Shown here piece by piece: positions 24,671-37,707 of a DNA stretch of 64,000 nucleotides (the stretch's first letter is position 1; every line of letters starts with the position of its first letter). Both the position numbers and the translations under genes were made by a program. Source of the DNA: Chamaea fasciata (taxonomy: Eukaryota; Chordata; Aves; Passeriformes; Sylviidae); NCBI GenBank assembly GCA_029207755.1, contig JARCOQ010000007.1, forward strand, positions 45,810,325 through 45,874,324. The letters are read 5' to 3'. The notes under the pieces are model-generated. The model was not told the DNA's origin, did not search any database, and saw only the letters and a program-made list of their open reading frames with translations.

Positions 24671-27481
24671 CATCCTCTTGTAGCTGCGGTTTTACAATGA
24701 ATTGCCAAACAAAAACCAAGCAGGCAACTCCCTGTCAGATCTGACAGAACACCTGAAGTCTTAGTCTCGTCACCACAACTGCCAATTACACAGTCCTCAC
24801 TGCTGCAAGCAAAATGCATTGACTCTCATGGACCCAGGCAGGCAAAATCACCTTGTTTGACTCCAGTCTCCAGGCTGGAGAAGCAAAGGATGCATCCGTG
24901 GGATGGGAATACTTTGTGATTGCCTTATCCTGTGACTGGGAACAACTGTGGCATGAGGGCAGGTCTCAAGGAGCAAGTTCATAACATGTGGGCCCACAAA
25001 AACTCTGTGATGGATATTGCTTTCAAAATACACGAAGAAATCATAGCACAGCAGATCAACAATGGAAATTTTGTAACGAAATCAAACTACATAAAATAGA
25101 AACTTCATGGTAGTTATGGGAGGAAGTCACCTACATCAGGACTTATTTAAGAGCAGTCCTACTAGCAGCTGAACTAGCTTGGAGTCTTACACCCGAACAA
25201 CACAGTTCAGGCATTATTTATTTCCACTAAACAATTTCAAAAACCTGTTCTTCTGTAGCACAAATTCAAAGAACTGAAGGGGAAAAAGAGTCCCAAACAC
25301 CACATCCAAAATCACTTCAGCTTATTTGATGCCTTTAAATTTTATAGGAAAAACACCCAAGCTTATTTACAAATCACTTTGCACTTAGTAAACTTTAAGT
25401 ATAATAGTATCATTTATCTTCACACAAGGCCAACTTTATGCCTTGCAACCTCATCAAAAACAAAACAGAATCAAACTGATGCTCTTGTTTTATAAAGACT
25501 GAAATCTGAGAATGATCATTTCCCTTCCTTCATTAGCAAAAGAATGTAGGTGTGGAACATAGGTCGAAAACATAAAAATGCTTAGATCTGGGGAAAAAAC
25601 ATGAAATAAAACCAGGGCAACAGGAGCAATCAAGAGAACAAAAATTAGAGAATTGCATTCCTGAGGCCTGACAGAATCTTTTACAGATTATCTAACAGAG
25701 CTGATGAGGCCAACCTACTGCAGATGATCTCAGCATCTTCAAAAGTCATTGACATCCTTCATTAGGACCAGGATTTTATCCCAGTCTCTGATAATTACCA
25801 TCTTCTTTATAGATGGCCTGAACAGAGGCCTCCTCAAAGGCTACTTCAGCTAGAAAAAATTCCACAGACAAATAAAACCTCAAAGCAAAACCTCCCATGG
25901 CCAGGCACAGCAGTCCCAACAGTTCACAAATGTGCTCCTTTCCATTTCTTTGGACTAGAGTGATGGCTTGTGAGTGATTGCAGCCACTTACATGGACACA
26001 CGTGGATTTTCAGTGGGCCTGAGCTCCAGCTTTACTCACGGACTTCTGGAAATCCCTGCTTTGACCCAGACCTGAAGCAGCACTAGCTGCAAAACCAGAG
26101 CATGCTATGTGCCCCACCAGCATGGACCTGCCTCCAGCTGCAAGCAGCCTCTCAAGGGAAGAACACGCCTTGCAGTGACAATTCTTCACAAACACCCAGC
26201 ACATCTGGATTTTGCTCCAGATGTGTCACAGCCTGTTCCACCTGGAGCATTACGATTCCCATCTGCTGCATAAGGGCAATTGCTTTGTGAAACCCAAGAA
26301 AATCCTATAGATGTCAGGATAAAAAGCAACTTCCCAATCTTTTTCCCTTACTATTGAGAATAATGTCAATGTTCTTCTCACAAAACAAAAACCCCAAAGC
26401 CCTCATGCTACAGCTTTGCTAAAGGACCATGTTTAAAACCTGAGGTCTCTGCTAAATTTGAAGATGCATGGCAAACACATCAGGTGTAAATGCAGACCAC
26501 ACTATGTCAGTATATACACTATGTCAACAGATACACACCAGCTGAGGAACTGATAGAAGCATATGTTTAAATGTCTGAAGGGAGAGACCTAGACCAAAAC
26601 AGAACTGTAGGAGAAGCTGTTCCCTCTCTGAAATGGCACTGTGTAGGAAGAAAATGCTTTTTGCTATGTTAAAACATCTCCACATTCTTCCTTCTTGTTT
26701 TTCTTATACTTTCAAAACAAGGCTTCTATACAGAAGGGTGCAGGCAGAACTTAATACATTAAAACACAAACAGTTTTTACCCCAGTAGCAGCCGCAGATC
26801 AGTATGTGTATGGTGGCACTGAGCTTGTAAAACTTGTTCAGACGAACTCCTGACTACGTGCGCCAGCAGTCTGCCAGAGAAAGGCTATTGAAGCCTTTTA
26901 TAGCCATTCAAGCAACAAAAGGACACCCCTCTATACACAATCATCACAGCCTGCCTTATCAAAGCACTTCACAAGTCTTACTGCTCAGCATCCTTATTTT
27001 TTAGCGACTATTGTTCTGACGAGTAACCCTTGGGCAGTGTCCAAGAATAAGGGGAATTTCTGCTGCGGGGTGCCTGGAGTGCTCCTCCTCTGCTAAGCGA
27101 AGCAATAAAATCAGTGTGTGAACGTGTACAGAAACGACACAACCCACCTGCCTTCCAGGTGCGCCTGAAGAGGTCATAGGGTGAAAAAGCAGCCCATCTG
27201 GGAGCTGCCTCTTGGGTGTCTCCGACTAAGTGATGCACCATGTACAACTAAAAGCAGGCAGCCCCTGTCCGCAGGTACCTGTGCATCAGCATCATTCCCT
27301 GAGCCAGCCATCCAAGCACAGGAAAAGGGGCTGGTTCTGAAGGCACATTTAGCAGAAGAACCAATGCTCAGCTTTAGCTTCGGTGCAGCGACTGATGAAA
27401 TTCGAGGGCCTCTGTATACAGGGCTGCAAAAGCTGCTAACTAGATACCAACACAGCACTAACCAGGAGATAAAAATCTTAC

Positions 27482-27647
27482 CACGGTCCATGCCGACAAC
27501 TAAACGGCTGTTTGGCCCCAGATCAATGAATGTAACACCTGACAAGAGTAATTGGAGATTAATGGCCTGTAACTGCTTGGCTACCTTGCACTCTATAGGG
27601 TCAACTACATTAATGTCAGTAGAGAAATAGTTTGTCTCAACCCGGCG
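27482..27647 (-). other. candidate internal exon or conserved element, minus strand
   Basis: A 166-base open stretch on the minus strand ends at a strong donor, GACCGTG|GTAAGA. It follows a fair acceptor, TTTGTAGTGCTAG|CGCCGG. The frame encodes a globular-looking peptide (…VVDPIECKVAKQLQAINL… then …VTFIDLGPNSRLVVGMDRG) with many purine-first codons; I cannot assign it to a family. The same DNA has clustered TAAT/ATTA cores (plus strand around 27550-27570), which are typical of homeodomain-bound non-coding elements. A conserved regulatory element with an accidental open frame is therefore the main alternative. Its strand agrees with the leftward gene proposed from the CpG island. Confidence 0.25.
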
Positions 27648-29305
27648 CTAGCACTACAAAGACCCATGAACTTGGAGATACCAGGGCCAAGCTCTCAGAG
27701 CCACTTTCTCTCACTAAGGTCTATTGGTGGCCGATTCTCATGAGGAAGAGTCCTCATGCAGGGGCAGTTTAATTCCCCCACAGCACATTAAGGACAGATA
27801 TCCTGGCATGCGCCACTCTGCAGGATTGTGACAGGAACTTCAGGGCAGCAAATAAAGCAGACATGAGAGCAGGTCACTCTGCTCCCACCAGGGCTGGGAT
27901 GGAGGCAGCCCAAGACCCAGACAACCCCAGGCAGTCCCCTGACCCCATCTGCTCTTTGCTTGGCACATTTTCATTTCACAGGAGAGAAATACAGCCAAAA
28001 TCTTCTGTTGTTCTCGGTCACTGTGCTCACCTCCAAACAACTGATGTGCTCAGGCCATCCAGCTGCAACACTGAAACTAAAAGTGGTACTTCTCAAATCT
28101 GGACACACAAATGCTCATACAGAGACCCAAGCTCTGCCTTAATTAAAGTTAGATTATTTAGCCCCTTTATCTAGGAGGAAAAAAACCACAGATAATCTGG
28201 AGATTAAACTAGAACCACTCTTCCTGAGAAATTGCTTTCTGGAATGCATAGTGAAGAAAAAAAAAATTGTGTAACTTATACAGCTCCCAAGGGAAAAATG
28301 AATATGCCAGTTGACCTTAAAAGAGTCCAATAGAAGTGCTGAGTAAAATTTTAGGCACAAGATGCTGAGCCTTCTTCAAACTCCTTCAGAGGAACCTTTG
28401 CCCTGCCTCCTGGAGGCAGCAGAAATTATGTTTGTGAGACCATTGTTCATACGCATATTTTGGGTGCAGGCAAGAGTATAACAATACCGGGAAAAGTTGC
28501 ATTACCCTATGTTAAATCTTTGAACAACAGAACAGTTTGAAATAATCTGTCAATCCTCCCTCTTACCCCATTTTCCTCAGTTTCTCAAATATAAGTATCC
28601 AAAGAAAGACCAGAAGGCAGGGAGAGGGAAGGATGACCCTGTGGCGTCTCACAAGGTTGGCACCTTAACACACACACACCAGACAATGAGTTGCTCTGAT
28701 ACAATGGGAGAGGGAGCCACAAGAGCCAGAACACCCTTCACACTCAGCATATGCTTGGGAAGTGTGTTTTGGCCACAGAGGTCATACAGTTTTCAGAGAT
28801 GCTCCTGGCACTTGGAGAGGGGATGTGCAGCATCCCACCAGCTCCTCTCAAGCGCCAGGGCTTCCACAGGGCCAGCAGCCACAACTCTGCTATAGTGACC
28901 AAAGCTCCCCAGCAACTCTGATGACTCCCCTCCTTGCCATCTCCATCAACACTCCTTAAAGATGACCTGAAAGCAGCATCAGACATGTGCTGTAGGTATC
29001 AGCTCCTAAAGCATCGCTACACAGGACACTGGAGCAAATATATAACAGAGCACACCAAAGGAAGAAACAGGAGGTAAAAAGCGGCAGCTTATAAATGCAC
29101 CTTTTGACAAGTTTTATTTTGCAGTCTCCTCAGCTAACAGTGCTTGAAATAAAAGTGCTTTTTTGATAAAAAAGCCTTCAGCTCACCTCTAAGAGCAGTG
29201 GACCTTTGGCCATGAGGTGGCCATGAAGTAAAGAGGGGTTTCTGTACCCAATGTCACTCTTTCTCCCCTCTGAATCCTCACCTGATTTCACATACCACCC
29301 CATGG

Positions 29306-29410
29306 CAGCAAGCTCCTTGGGGCAGAAACCCTCCTGTGTGTGTGTCTCTGCAGGATGCACACTGCAGCCAGCCCTGAGCCTCACAGTGCTTCAATACTAC
29401 CAATGCTATG
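29306..29410 (+). repeat. ancient amniote SINE tail
   Basis: GCAAGCTCCTTGGGGCAGAA is followed by a CTCTGCAGGATGCACAC block and a final CAATACTACCAATGC. This reproduces the order of an old reptile/bird SINE tail (AAGCTCCTTGGGGCAGG, then GTACAGCACCTAGCAC, then a TACAATA-like end). A GT-repeat expansion interrupts it. Confidence 0.42.
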
Positions 29411-31782
29411 GCAAGGTCCACCGTGGCTCTTGGACTCTCATGTGCGAAATCAACCCTGCCTAGCCAGAGAAGAGGAAAAAGAGACCAAAACAAAACCCTG
29501 AGCACATTAGTCTCTGTTAACTGTTCTTTCCAGAAATATAACATTGAAGCGATTTCACGTATTTCCTGGCAGGGAGATTTTGTGGTGGCTCATAGCTAAG
29601 ATCAGCAAGAAATCCTTTGAAATACACATATATATACACATTAAAACTTGAGTATTTTACCTTTCCTCTCCAAAGCAATTGCCGCTGTCAAGTACACCCT
29701 TCTCTTACAGCCACATGTTCTGTTTAAGAATGCCTAATCAGAAAAACATTCAGAGGTATTTAATCAGATTTTTCTTTTCTCTTTAATGACCTAATGTTTT
29801 GGTTTGCAACTGCTGCCAACTCATGCTGTGTAGAAATTTAGTACTGTCAGCATTTAATTATTATTTTAACACAGATTTCTCTACCTTCCTACAGTGAGGA
29901 AACAGCTAGAAAAAATGCCGTTATGAGCAGTTTTTTAAGCCATTAAACACCATCCTTGTTATTTAGCCACACTGGAAGCTACCATTCAAGGACACCCAGA
30001 TGCTTACTCTGCCATCCCCTGCTAAGGCAGATGATCCCCAGTCAACCAGAGGGACAGTGTCCAAGGGACAGCCTGGAGGGACTGTAAATACCCTACCCCA
30101 GAAGCTCGCTAATCTGGGATACGGCTCACCAAAAGATGTGCCAAAGAGCTGAAACACAGAGCACCTGGTTGGTGGTGTGTTTTGGGCCATAAATAACTTA
30201 TCACATTGTTTCTTTTTGTCAGCTTAAAACCCATTTTCCTAATTTTTCCTCTCCTTGTCTGAAACAAAAAAAAAAAAAATAATTCTGTAGCCTGCAACAG
30301 GCTACAGGGGAAATAGATGTGTTGTTTTGCTGCAGACTGCAAGACAGGTTTGTTTCACTCACACAGTGGGGGGAAAAAAACCAAAAAAACTGCTTCTATG
30401 AATTCCAAAAGAAATCAGGAGCCGAGCTCACGGTAAGTTCCCAGCATCATGCAAATGCTGCACTGCATGGTGTTTTGCAGACAGGACAGGTGCGTGGAGA
30501 GCTCCCTTCCCACTCCCAGCCAGTCTGGTGAATGGCTGCTCCCTCTTCTCCTGAAAAGCAGGATTTAGGCTTCGGCCCTCACAAACCCCATTGGAGAAAC
30601 GAAGTCTGCAGCAAAGCAGGGCTTGTGTTAGCAAGTATTAAATGGTGCAAAGAAGGAAGGGCTGTGAGGACACACATGGATAATTCCATCTTCCAGAGCA
30701 GATGGAATCCTCAGCCACACACTTATTAAAACAAGCATTAGTCTGTGATAGCAATCTAAGATAACACAAAGAGGTTTGTCACCCAAGGTAAAAAAAAAAA
30801 AATAGAGGCCAAAACTGGATGCTATTGCTGGACCTGTGTCTCTAGAAACCACATTTAACCTCAGCAGAGGATCCAGCTACACAGGTGACTCTTCATTTGA
30901 GAAACACAAGCACCCTGTTTGGTGTATGCTGACCTCTGCACATAGCCACACTCCTATTTAAAAGAGAAAAATGTATATGAAAAAAGACGAGAAGAGAGGC
31001 TAGCAACAGGGGGGTAACAAATTTCTGCAACTGGGAGGTAAAAAATTTCATTCTCTGATGGCAAAGCAGGGCTCTCTTACACAGTTGGCAGGAATGAAGC
31101 ATTGCTCTTCTCTACCTGAAAAGAGAAAAGTTGTGGATATGGGATTTTAAATCCAGATGGTCACCATCAATGGAATTTTACTGTGACGAATAAAGAGGCA
31201 GCTATTTCATCTGCTTAACATTAACTCTTCCCAGAGTGCATTTTATAAGTCACATGCAGAGAGCAAAGGGCACATGCTTAAGAAGCCACATACAAACTGA
31301 GTTTTGCAGGGTAAAAGAAAGGGAAATAGCCGTGGTCACTGAGAGTATTTGAATGTCACTCTGTTAGGCTGTGCATTGCATTTGACAGAGCTAGCAAAGG
31401 AAATGAGAAATGATAACTGATAGTGCCCTGATTAGATCAGCCACCTTGGGAAAGGTGCTGAAGCAGAGATATTTCACTAAAATAAGGAGAATACTGGGAA
31501 TAGATTTCTGGCAAGTGATCGCAAAGGAGATATGGCCAGAATTAGAAATGGATTTTGCAGGCAGATAAAATGCAATAGATAGAAGGCAGCACAAAATGAT
31601 ATATCATGAGGGCCTACAGAGCAACTATAAAGTTTGTTCGCAGATATTTAACATATAGAGATCCTAGAAAGACTTAACTTCAAAATACACTCGCTGTGTT
31701 ATTAACTTTAATGTGCAGAAATAAAACAATGTTGTATTAAAGCTCTCTAGCAAAAAAGGAAGCTGCCTTCTCCACAGCTATC

Positions 31783-31822
31783 CACCTCTGACTTCAATGG
31801 AGTCACATTATTTTATACCACA
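31783..31822. repeat. fossil piece of the GACTTCAATGG-type repeat
   Basis: CTGACTTCAATGGAGTCACA followed by TTATTTTATACCA keeps the most conserved block of the family. The opposite arm is not recognisable. Confidence 0.35.
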
Positions 31823-33114
31823 AGATAGAAGCAGAACAGGAATATCTTCTTGTGCTTCTGACTGACAAAGATACATGAAAATGTACATTTCATTATCGTG
31901 AAGGAAATCGCTTTATTAATAATAGATAACTAAAGGCAGTGGTAATTAACATATTGTACTAAAAGCCTTACACGCATTTTTGTAGGTTAACCATGTTTCC
32001 TTCTTCTGAAGCTCATAGACAAAGCAGTTCTTTAGACAGGTACTTAGGGGAGTTAGCTTTACTCGCTATTTAAAACAGTCTTCAGTGATCCTGCTGTCCA
32101 CATCTGTCTGTCTGTTTCCTCCTTAAAAAGTTTAGCCAACCAAATATAAAGACAACTATGTTCTTGCAGTTCTGTACAGCATGGCGGCCAAGACAGAAAC
32201 CCGATGACAATGACAGGGACACGGGGAAGGGCTGCTGCCTGGGTTCAGCCATTACACATCAGAGCTCCCCACCACCAGACAAGTGTGTTGACAGCCCATC
32301 TTCACTTGCTCTTGTTGTGTCACAAGACTTTGAGATCAGTCCACGGGCTTAAGAGACAGCAAGTCGATAAAGACAAATACAATGCTCCCAGGGACCCAAG
32401 TCTGGCCCCCCGTTCCTCATTTCATTGGCCGGTAGAACGCTGAATTTTGCGCAAACAAGTAATGCATTGTGTGTCGTACAGAACAAAATAAAGATATCAC
32501 AATTACAACAACAAAAATCTGTGTTGCAGCACACCTGTGTATTACGAGATCTTCTCATCCACTGGCTCCAAAGAGCCATATGAGCATCACTCACACTGCC
32601 AAAATGGGAATATTCACATAAATCACCTTTGGTCTCAATGGAAGATGCACCTGACAGCAAAATGTCTGCGGAACAGCCAAATGCTAACACTTGACCACTG
32701 GGATACAAGTTAGTGATAACCATTATCCCCATCACTATATCAGCGATGGCAATGGAGCATCAAATTCTGCATCCATAAAACCACTGCCACTGCATCCCTA
32801 GGGAGCTCCCCCTGAATACACAAAGGCGGAGTTGAAATATAAACTATTTACATGAGCAAATGCCGAGCTATTTGCTGAGACAAAATCTTCACTGAAATCA
32901 GCTAGGACTATCACAATCAATAGATTTTGGCATGAAAAGGGACAAGCTTCAATGTTTGCCAGTGTTCGTGCCCACTGTGGCACCGGAACAGATGATTTGC
33001 CTAAGTGCTATGCTGCTTACTTCAAAACTTGTAGAAGACAAGGCACTTCCTTGCCTACAGATGTCCCACCTAGGCTGAACCTCTTGCCCCTTGCATCTGG
33101 ACACAATCAATCCA

Positions 33115-33828
33115 TGTTGGATTCTGCACCTGGGATGGGGCAACCACGGATGTGTGGGGAATGAGAGGCTGGAGAGCAGCGCTGTGAAAGGGACATGGGG
33201 GTCCTGGTTGATGGCAAGTTGAGCATGAGTCTGCAGTGCCCTGGCAGCCAGGAGGGCCAAGCATGTCCTTGGGGGCACCAGACACAGCACTGCCAGACGG
33301 GCAAGGGAGGGGATTGTCCTGCTCTGCTCTGCACTGGGGCAGCCTCACCTTGAGTCCTGTGTGCAGTTTTGGGCACCACAATATAAAAAAGCCATCAAGC
33401 TGTTAGAGAGCATTCAAAGAAGCGCCACAAAAATGGTGAAGGGCCTCGGGGGGAAGCCGTACGAGCTTATGAGGTCATTTCAGACACTTCAGCCTGGAGG
33501 AGACTGAGGGGAGACCTCAATGCAGTCACAACTTTCTGTGAGAGGAAAAAGAGGGGCAGACACTGGTCTCTCCTCTTTGGTGACAGTGACAAGACTGAGG
33601 GAATGGCCTGAAGTTGTGTCAGGGGAGGTTTAGGTTGGATATAGAAAGAAGGTTCTTCACCCAGAGGTGGTGTAGAACTGGGACGGGCTCCCCAGCGAAG
33701 TGGTCACAATCCCAAGCCCGACAGAGTTCAAGAAGCATTTGGACAACACACTCAAGTACATGGTGTGACTCTTGGGGCTATTCTGTGCAGTGTCAGGAGT
33801 TGATCCTAGTGGGTCCTGTGATTCCCAG
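33115..33828 (+). mobile_element. CR1 LINE, 5'-truncated, well preserved
   Basis: The plus strand follows the avian CR1 consensus from GGATTCTGCACCTGGGATGG through AGAGGCTGGAGAGCAG and GTCCTGGTTGATGGCAAG, then TGAGGGGAGACCTC, then the ORF2 C-terminal block encoding FRLDIERRFFTQR. The 3' tail is ATGGTGTGACTCTTGGGG, then GATCCTAGTGGGTCC. The peptide frame is broken by small deletions (for example around 33470 and 33500). The final octamer repeats are missing or mutated (ATTCCCAGCA). It is the youngest-looking repeat in the window. Confidence 0.93.
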
Positions 33829-36800
33829 CACTAGCACTCAAGAGACCCCATCAAAGCAGAGCTCTGCTTTTGAAATAAACCCATCTCTTAGCAATAGCCC
33901 AAGAGCTGAATTCTGCTGCCTTCATCAGTGTTGTTTTGAATGAGTGAAGGGTGGGAGGGAAGTTTCTGTCAACATTAATCAATATTTAGGTAGTTTCCTG
34001 CCCGTTCATTCATGTGCTAGAAGTGTTTTTGACAGTAAGAAATCCACTGAATGTAAGCAGGCCAGTAGCAGCTGCTTGAGAAATGCCAATAATACTGTGC
34101 ATACCTTCCAAATTTCCCCAATGTCCCTATGTTATTAGCAGATGACAGGAGCTTAAATAAAGCACACGAAACATGAAAGGAGGACAAATAATTATATTGG
34201 TATAGAGACTTCTATACTGGAGTGATTTTTGCTCCAAATACCTTGTATCAACCGTAAGTTTTTGGGGTCAGAAAGAAAATTGTTTTTCCACGCTATGTCT
34301 TTGAGAGAGCAGGGTTCTTGGAATCCCTGCTGCTCTGTGGTCCCAGCTTGTATCCCCACAGAACTAGCAGTAGCTAACAGTAGCAAGCAAGACTGAACAC
34401 AAACTCAGAATAAAAATTACTACAAAAAAATTCTGCTCCAGATTTCAAAGCATTTCCTGAACTGCCCACATCACACCATGATCGGGCATCCTCATTTGAG
34501 CAGAGAGCAAAAAAAGCAAGCCGGGAGGAAGCCTGGATCAAATAAACCAAATGCAGACTGTACAGGGAGTGGGCAGAGTCCACCAGCTTGGGACATAACC
34601 CTCAAAGGGAGAAAGGGCAAGTGGGCAAGACTAATACTATTCTCAACATCAGCATAGCAAAGGCTGTTTCATGCAGTTCTTTGAGAAAAGAAAGCACTGC
34701 TTTTCTGGTAAAAAAAAAAAAGCCTTTGCCACTAGCATTGTAAAATTATACCCTTAAAAAGGGGCTCAGGGGCTACATACTTGTGCCAGGCCCTCTCATC
34801 TGCTCTATTCCCTCAAAGGAACATACACAAACCACCAGACAACCTATCCTACAGCCACAGTCTCTAATCAGCCTGGGTGACAGCTGAGGGCACATGGCCT
34901 CCTTGTCAGGAGGAACCTCTAGGAGCCAGAGCAAGGCTGCTGCAGGAGCACACACCAGTCCTCCATCTCCTGCAAATGGTGCTGGAACAGGGGCAGGCCC
35001 TCAGATTCCCAGCCTCAGACAGGTACTGCAACAGGGGAACTACTGCTTTCTGGGGAGAACCCATGAGTGACCCATGGTGAAAAGCTTCACATCCGTTATT
35101 GCGCCTCCAAGCCCACCACATCTTTCCTTTCCCCAGAAGTCATCTCTCAACCACTTTGGCTTCCAGATGCTCAGCTTTTTTTCTCAAACTGCTGCAATGG
35201 CATACGACTAGGAAACAAAGAAATCATTCCACTTGGAAAGCCAAAATGCCTTCTGTTTCTAAAGACACTGACTTTTCCACCGAGGCTGGCTGCTTGTAAG
35301 GTGCTGGGAGATCACCAGAGTCACCAACAGGGAATGGGGATTGCCTTGCCTGTCAGAAATAGTACCCTGGCTTAGCAAAAACAAAGGATTTTTAACACAT
35401 TTAACTTTTCACAATTCATGCCGGACTGTTCAGGGCCTTTTTTTCTTGTTTTGGTACAATTAAGTCGGTCCCATTTCCAGTCAGGCTGGTTCCAGTTGTT
35501 GCACTGGGCCCCAGGACTGTGAATGGCTTACAGTTGCTCCAGTAATGGCACGGGCTTGTGAACAAGGGTGACCATCCTAATGCATATGCCCAATTTCTAC
35601 ATTTTTCCCACACTTTACCTCATTTCTTTCAGTCTGTTTTTTCTTCCTCTTTGCACAAAGCTACCACGTCCCGAGTGAGATCTCCTGTTCAGCCACAACA
35701 CAAACTGAAGCTGCAATGTTTCTCTCAGACCTTCTTCATCACAACCCAGCCCTGCTCTTGCAAGACACAGCAGACCAGCAGGAACCCATCTGCTGCCTCC
35801 CCTGCCTCCCTGTACCCACAGGTGGTTCAGCACTGCACCACTCCCTGACCTGGGGTCTCATGTCTGGGGTGCAGCAACTGCAGCTCCAACGCCGGTGTAT
35901 ATAACCAGAACACCGTGACTTCCCAGCACCTCTTTGAATTCCCTGAGCTACGTGAGTGCAGTCTGGCCCGGGATCCCAGCTGCAGCAGGCACAGTGCCCA
36001 GCTGGGGGTCCCCAGGGTAAGCTGGGGCTGACAGGGCCACGTCACCCCAGAGGAGCCTGGCGCAGAGCTCGGCACAGCGCAGCTGCGGCAGCACCACGGC
36101 GCAGCGCCCATTAGTGACGCTGCTGTGACCACCCCCAGGACATTAAGGTCTGCTGCACCATTACATGAGACTACTTTGCAGAAACAGAAGTGAGGAGGGG
36201 AAAAAATTAGACATACCAGTGAAGAGGCAGCTTATTTATGGTTCTGCTTTTCAAAGTTTACTAACTAATACAGATTATATTCATGTCTTTAAAGAAGTCA
36301 GTGTCACTCCTTTTCTATTCTTAAACCTAAGTAATATTTTATGGTTCTGCTATTGTTCCTTTCAGACTGAAACACCTTCGTCCAGTCTTGCCTTTGGAAG
36401 ATATCGTCTTCTGACCCTCTCCATCCTTGTCCAGTCATTATCCTGTACCTCCGTGTCCTCTCCCCCAGCTCCTGCAGTGGCCTTAGACTTGGTCTGCTCT
36501 GTATACCCTCCACACCCTGGGCATGATCTTATTCACTCTGACATCAATTCCTACTGTGCCAATGTGAAACGTACTTTCTGTCACTGACTCTCCTCTCCAG
36601 CCAAGCCCATCTCTCAGCCTGCCTTGCTGACATCTCTTGCTGGGCATTCCATCATCAAATCAAACCCAATATAGCTGTAATGGACCTTGTGATCTTCCTT
36701 TGCTTGCCCAGCCTCTCTATCCCTTCTGAGCAAACTTCCACCCTCCCTGTTGCCCAGGCCTATAACCTCTTCCAGTTCCACCACTCTTCACAGCCTCACT

Positions 36801-36830
36801 CTTCTTGTAACACCACCAGACACCCCATCA

Positions 36831-36895
36831 GGTGGTGTAAATCAGTGTAATTGCACTAACTCAAACGGCATTATACCAATTTACAAGACATGAGT
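36831..36895. repeat. fossil copy of the GACTTCAATGG-type repeat
   Basis: GGTGGTGTAAATCAGTGTAA, then TTGCACTAACTCAAACGGCA, then TTATACCAATTTACA, has the inverted layout of the old repeat (GGTGTAAATC… opposed to …ACACCAGTTTACA). Half-sites are diverged. Confidence 0.4.
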
Positions 36896-37666
36896 TTCTG
36901 TCCTGGTGCCTCTAAAAGCAAATATATTCTATTTGACAAGTAAAAACCTTCAGCCAGTTCCCTCAACATCTCCTGTATTTATTACTGTGATCTCTTGCCC
37001 TCTGGACTCCCAACAGCCACATTCTTTTCAAAACATGACTTCTCCTGAAATTCTTACATGTCCCTTAGCTCTCCACTGCTCCCAACCAAGAACACTCCCT
37101 TCCACTCTCCAGCCTTCTGTATCTATCCCCTGCCCACATCTAAGCCAGTGCTTGGCTTCTTAAGCCTTCTGAATATACCTGCAACAATCTGGTGTGCTAA
37201 CAATATTTAATTAACAGTAACAAATAATTCACTAATTCACAGAATTATTTTATGATAAAATAGAGGGAAAAAAGAACTTTAAGAAAGGAAGGAATGTCAC
37301 CATGAAAGCTGAGCACCAATTTCAAATTCAGACACAATTAAAAAGCACATGTTTAAAACAAGGTGGGCACACCTGCAAATGTATGTATGGAATCACCAAG
37401 ATTACACGAAGTGTTACATGTTATTTGTGCCCCCTAATATCCAGGTGAGCTGAACGTTTCATACCCATTTTAACACCAGTATAAACCTCTGCTTAAGCCA
37501 AACACGCCACAGTATAAACTGATGTAATGGATACCACAGTAACATCCTGTGTCTTACCACTCTCTAGACCGCATGGTGAAGTTTTGTAATGGCTGGAGAC
37601 TTGGCACTTAGTGGTTCTGACGTAACCACTGCAGCTACCTTTGTATAAATGTTTCCAGTTTATTTA

Positions 37667-37707
37667 AGAAAAAAGAGAGAAAAAAAAGAGAGGGGAAAAA
37701 AAAAAAA
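37667..37707. repeat. purine tract (A/GA-rich)
   Basis: About 40 purines with GAGAG and a terminal A12 run. Confidence 0.92.

Larger units (their letters stand above)
21946..27481. other. non-coding DNA, probably intronic
   Basis: Holds the T and A tracts near 24.2 and 24.6 kb and otherwise unique AT-rich sequence. The minus-strand frame near 22.9-23.1 kb reads like a soluble peptide but has no usable acceptor. Confidence 0.5.
27648..33114. other. non-coding DNA, probably intronic
   Basis: Contains the SINE tail at 29.3 kb, a fossil repeat piece at 31.8 kb and short A-runs near 28.26, 30.27 and 30.79 kb. No exon could be supported. Confidence 0.5.

Noticed and set aside
27181..27630. 149-codon plus-strand frame
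   Set aside because: It overlaps the candidate minus-strand segment, has no start context or splice signals, and its composition is not protein-like over its length.
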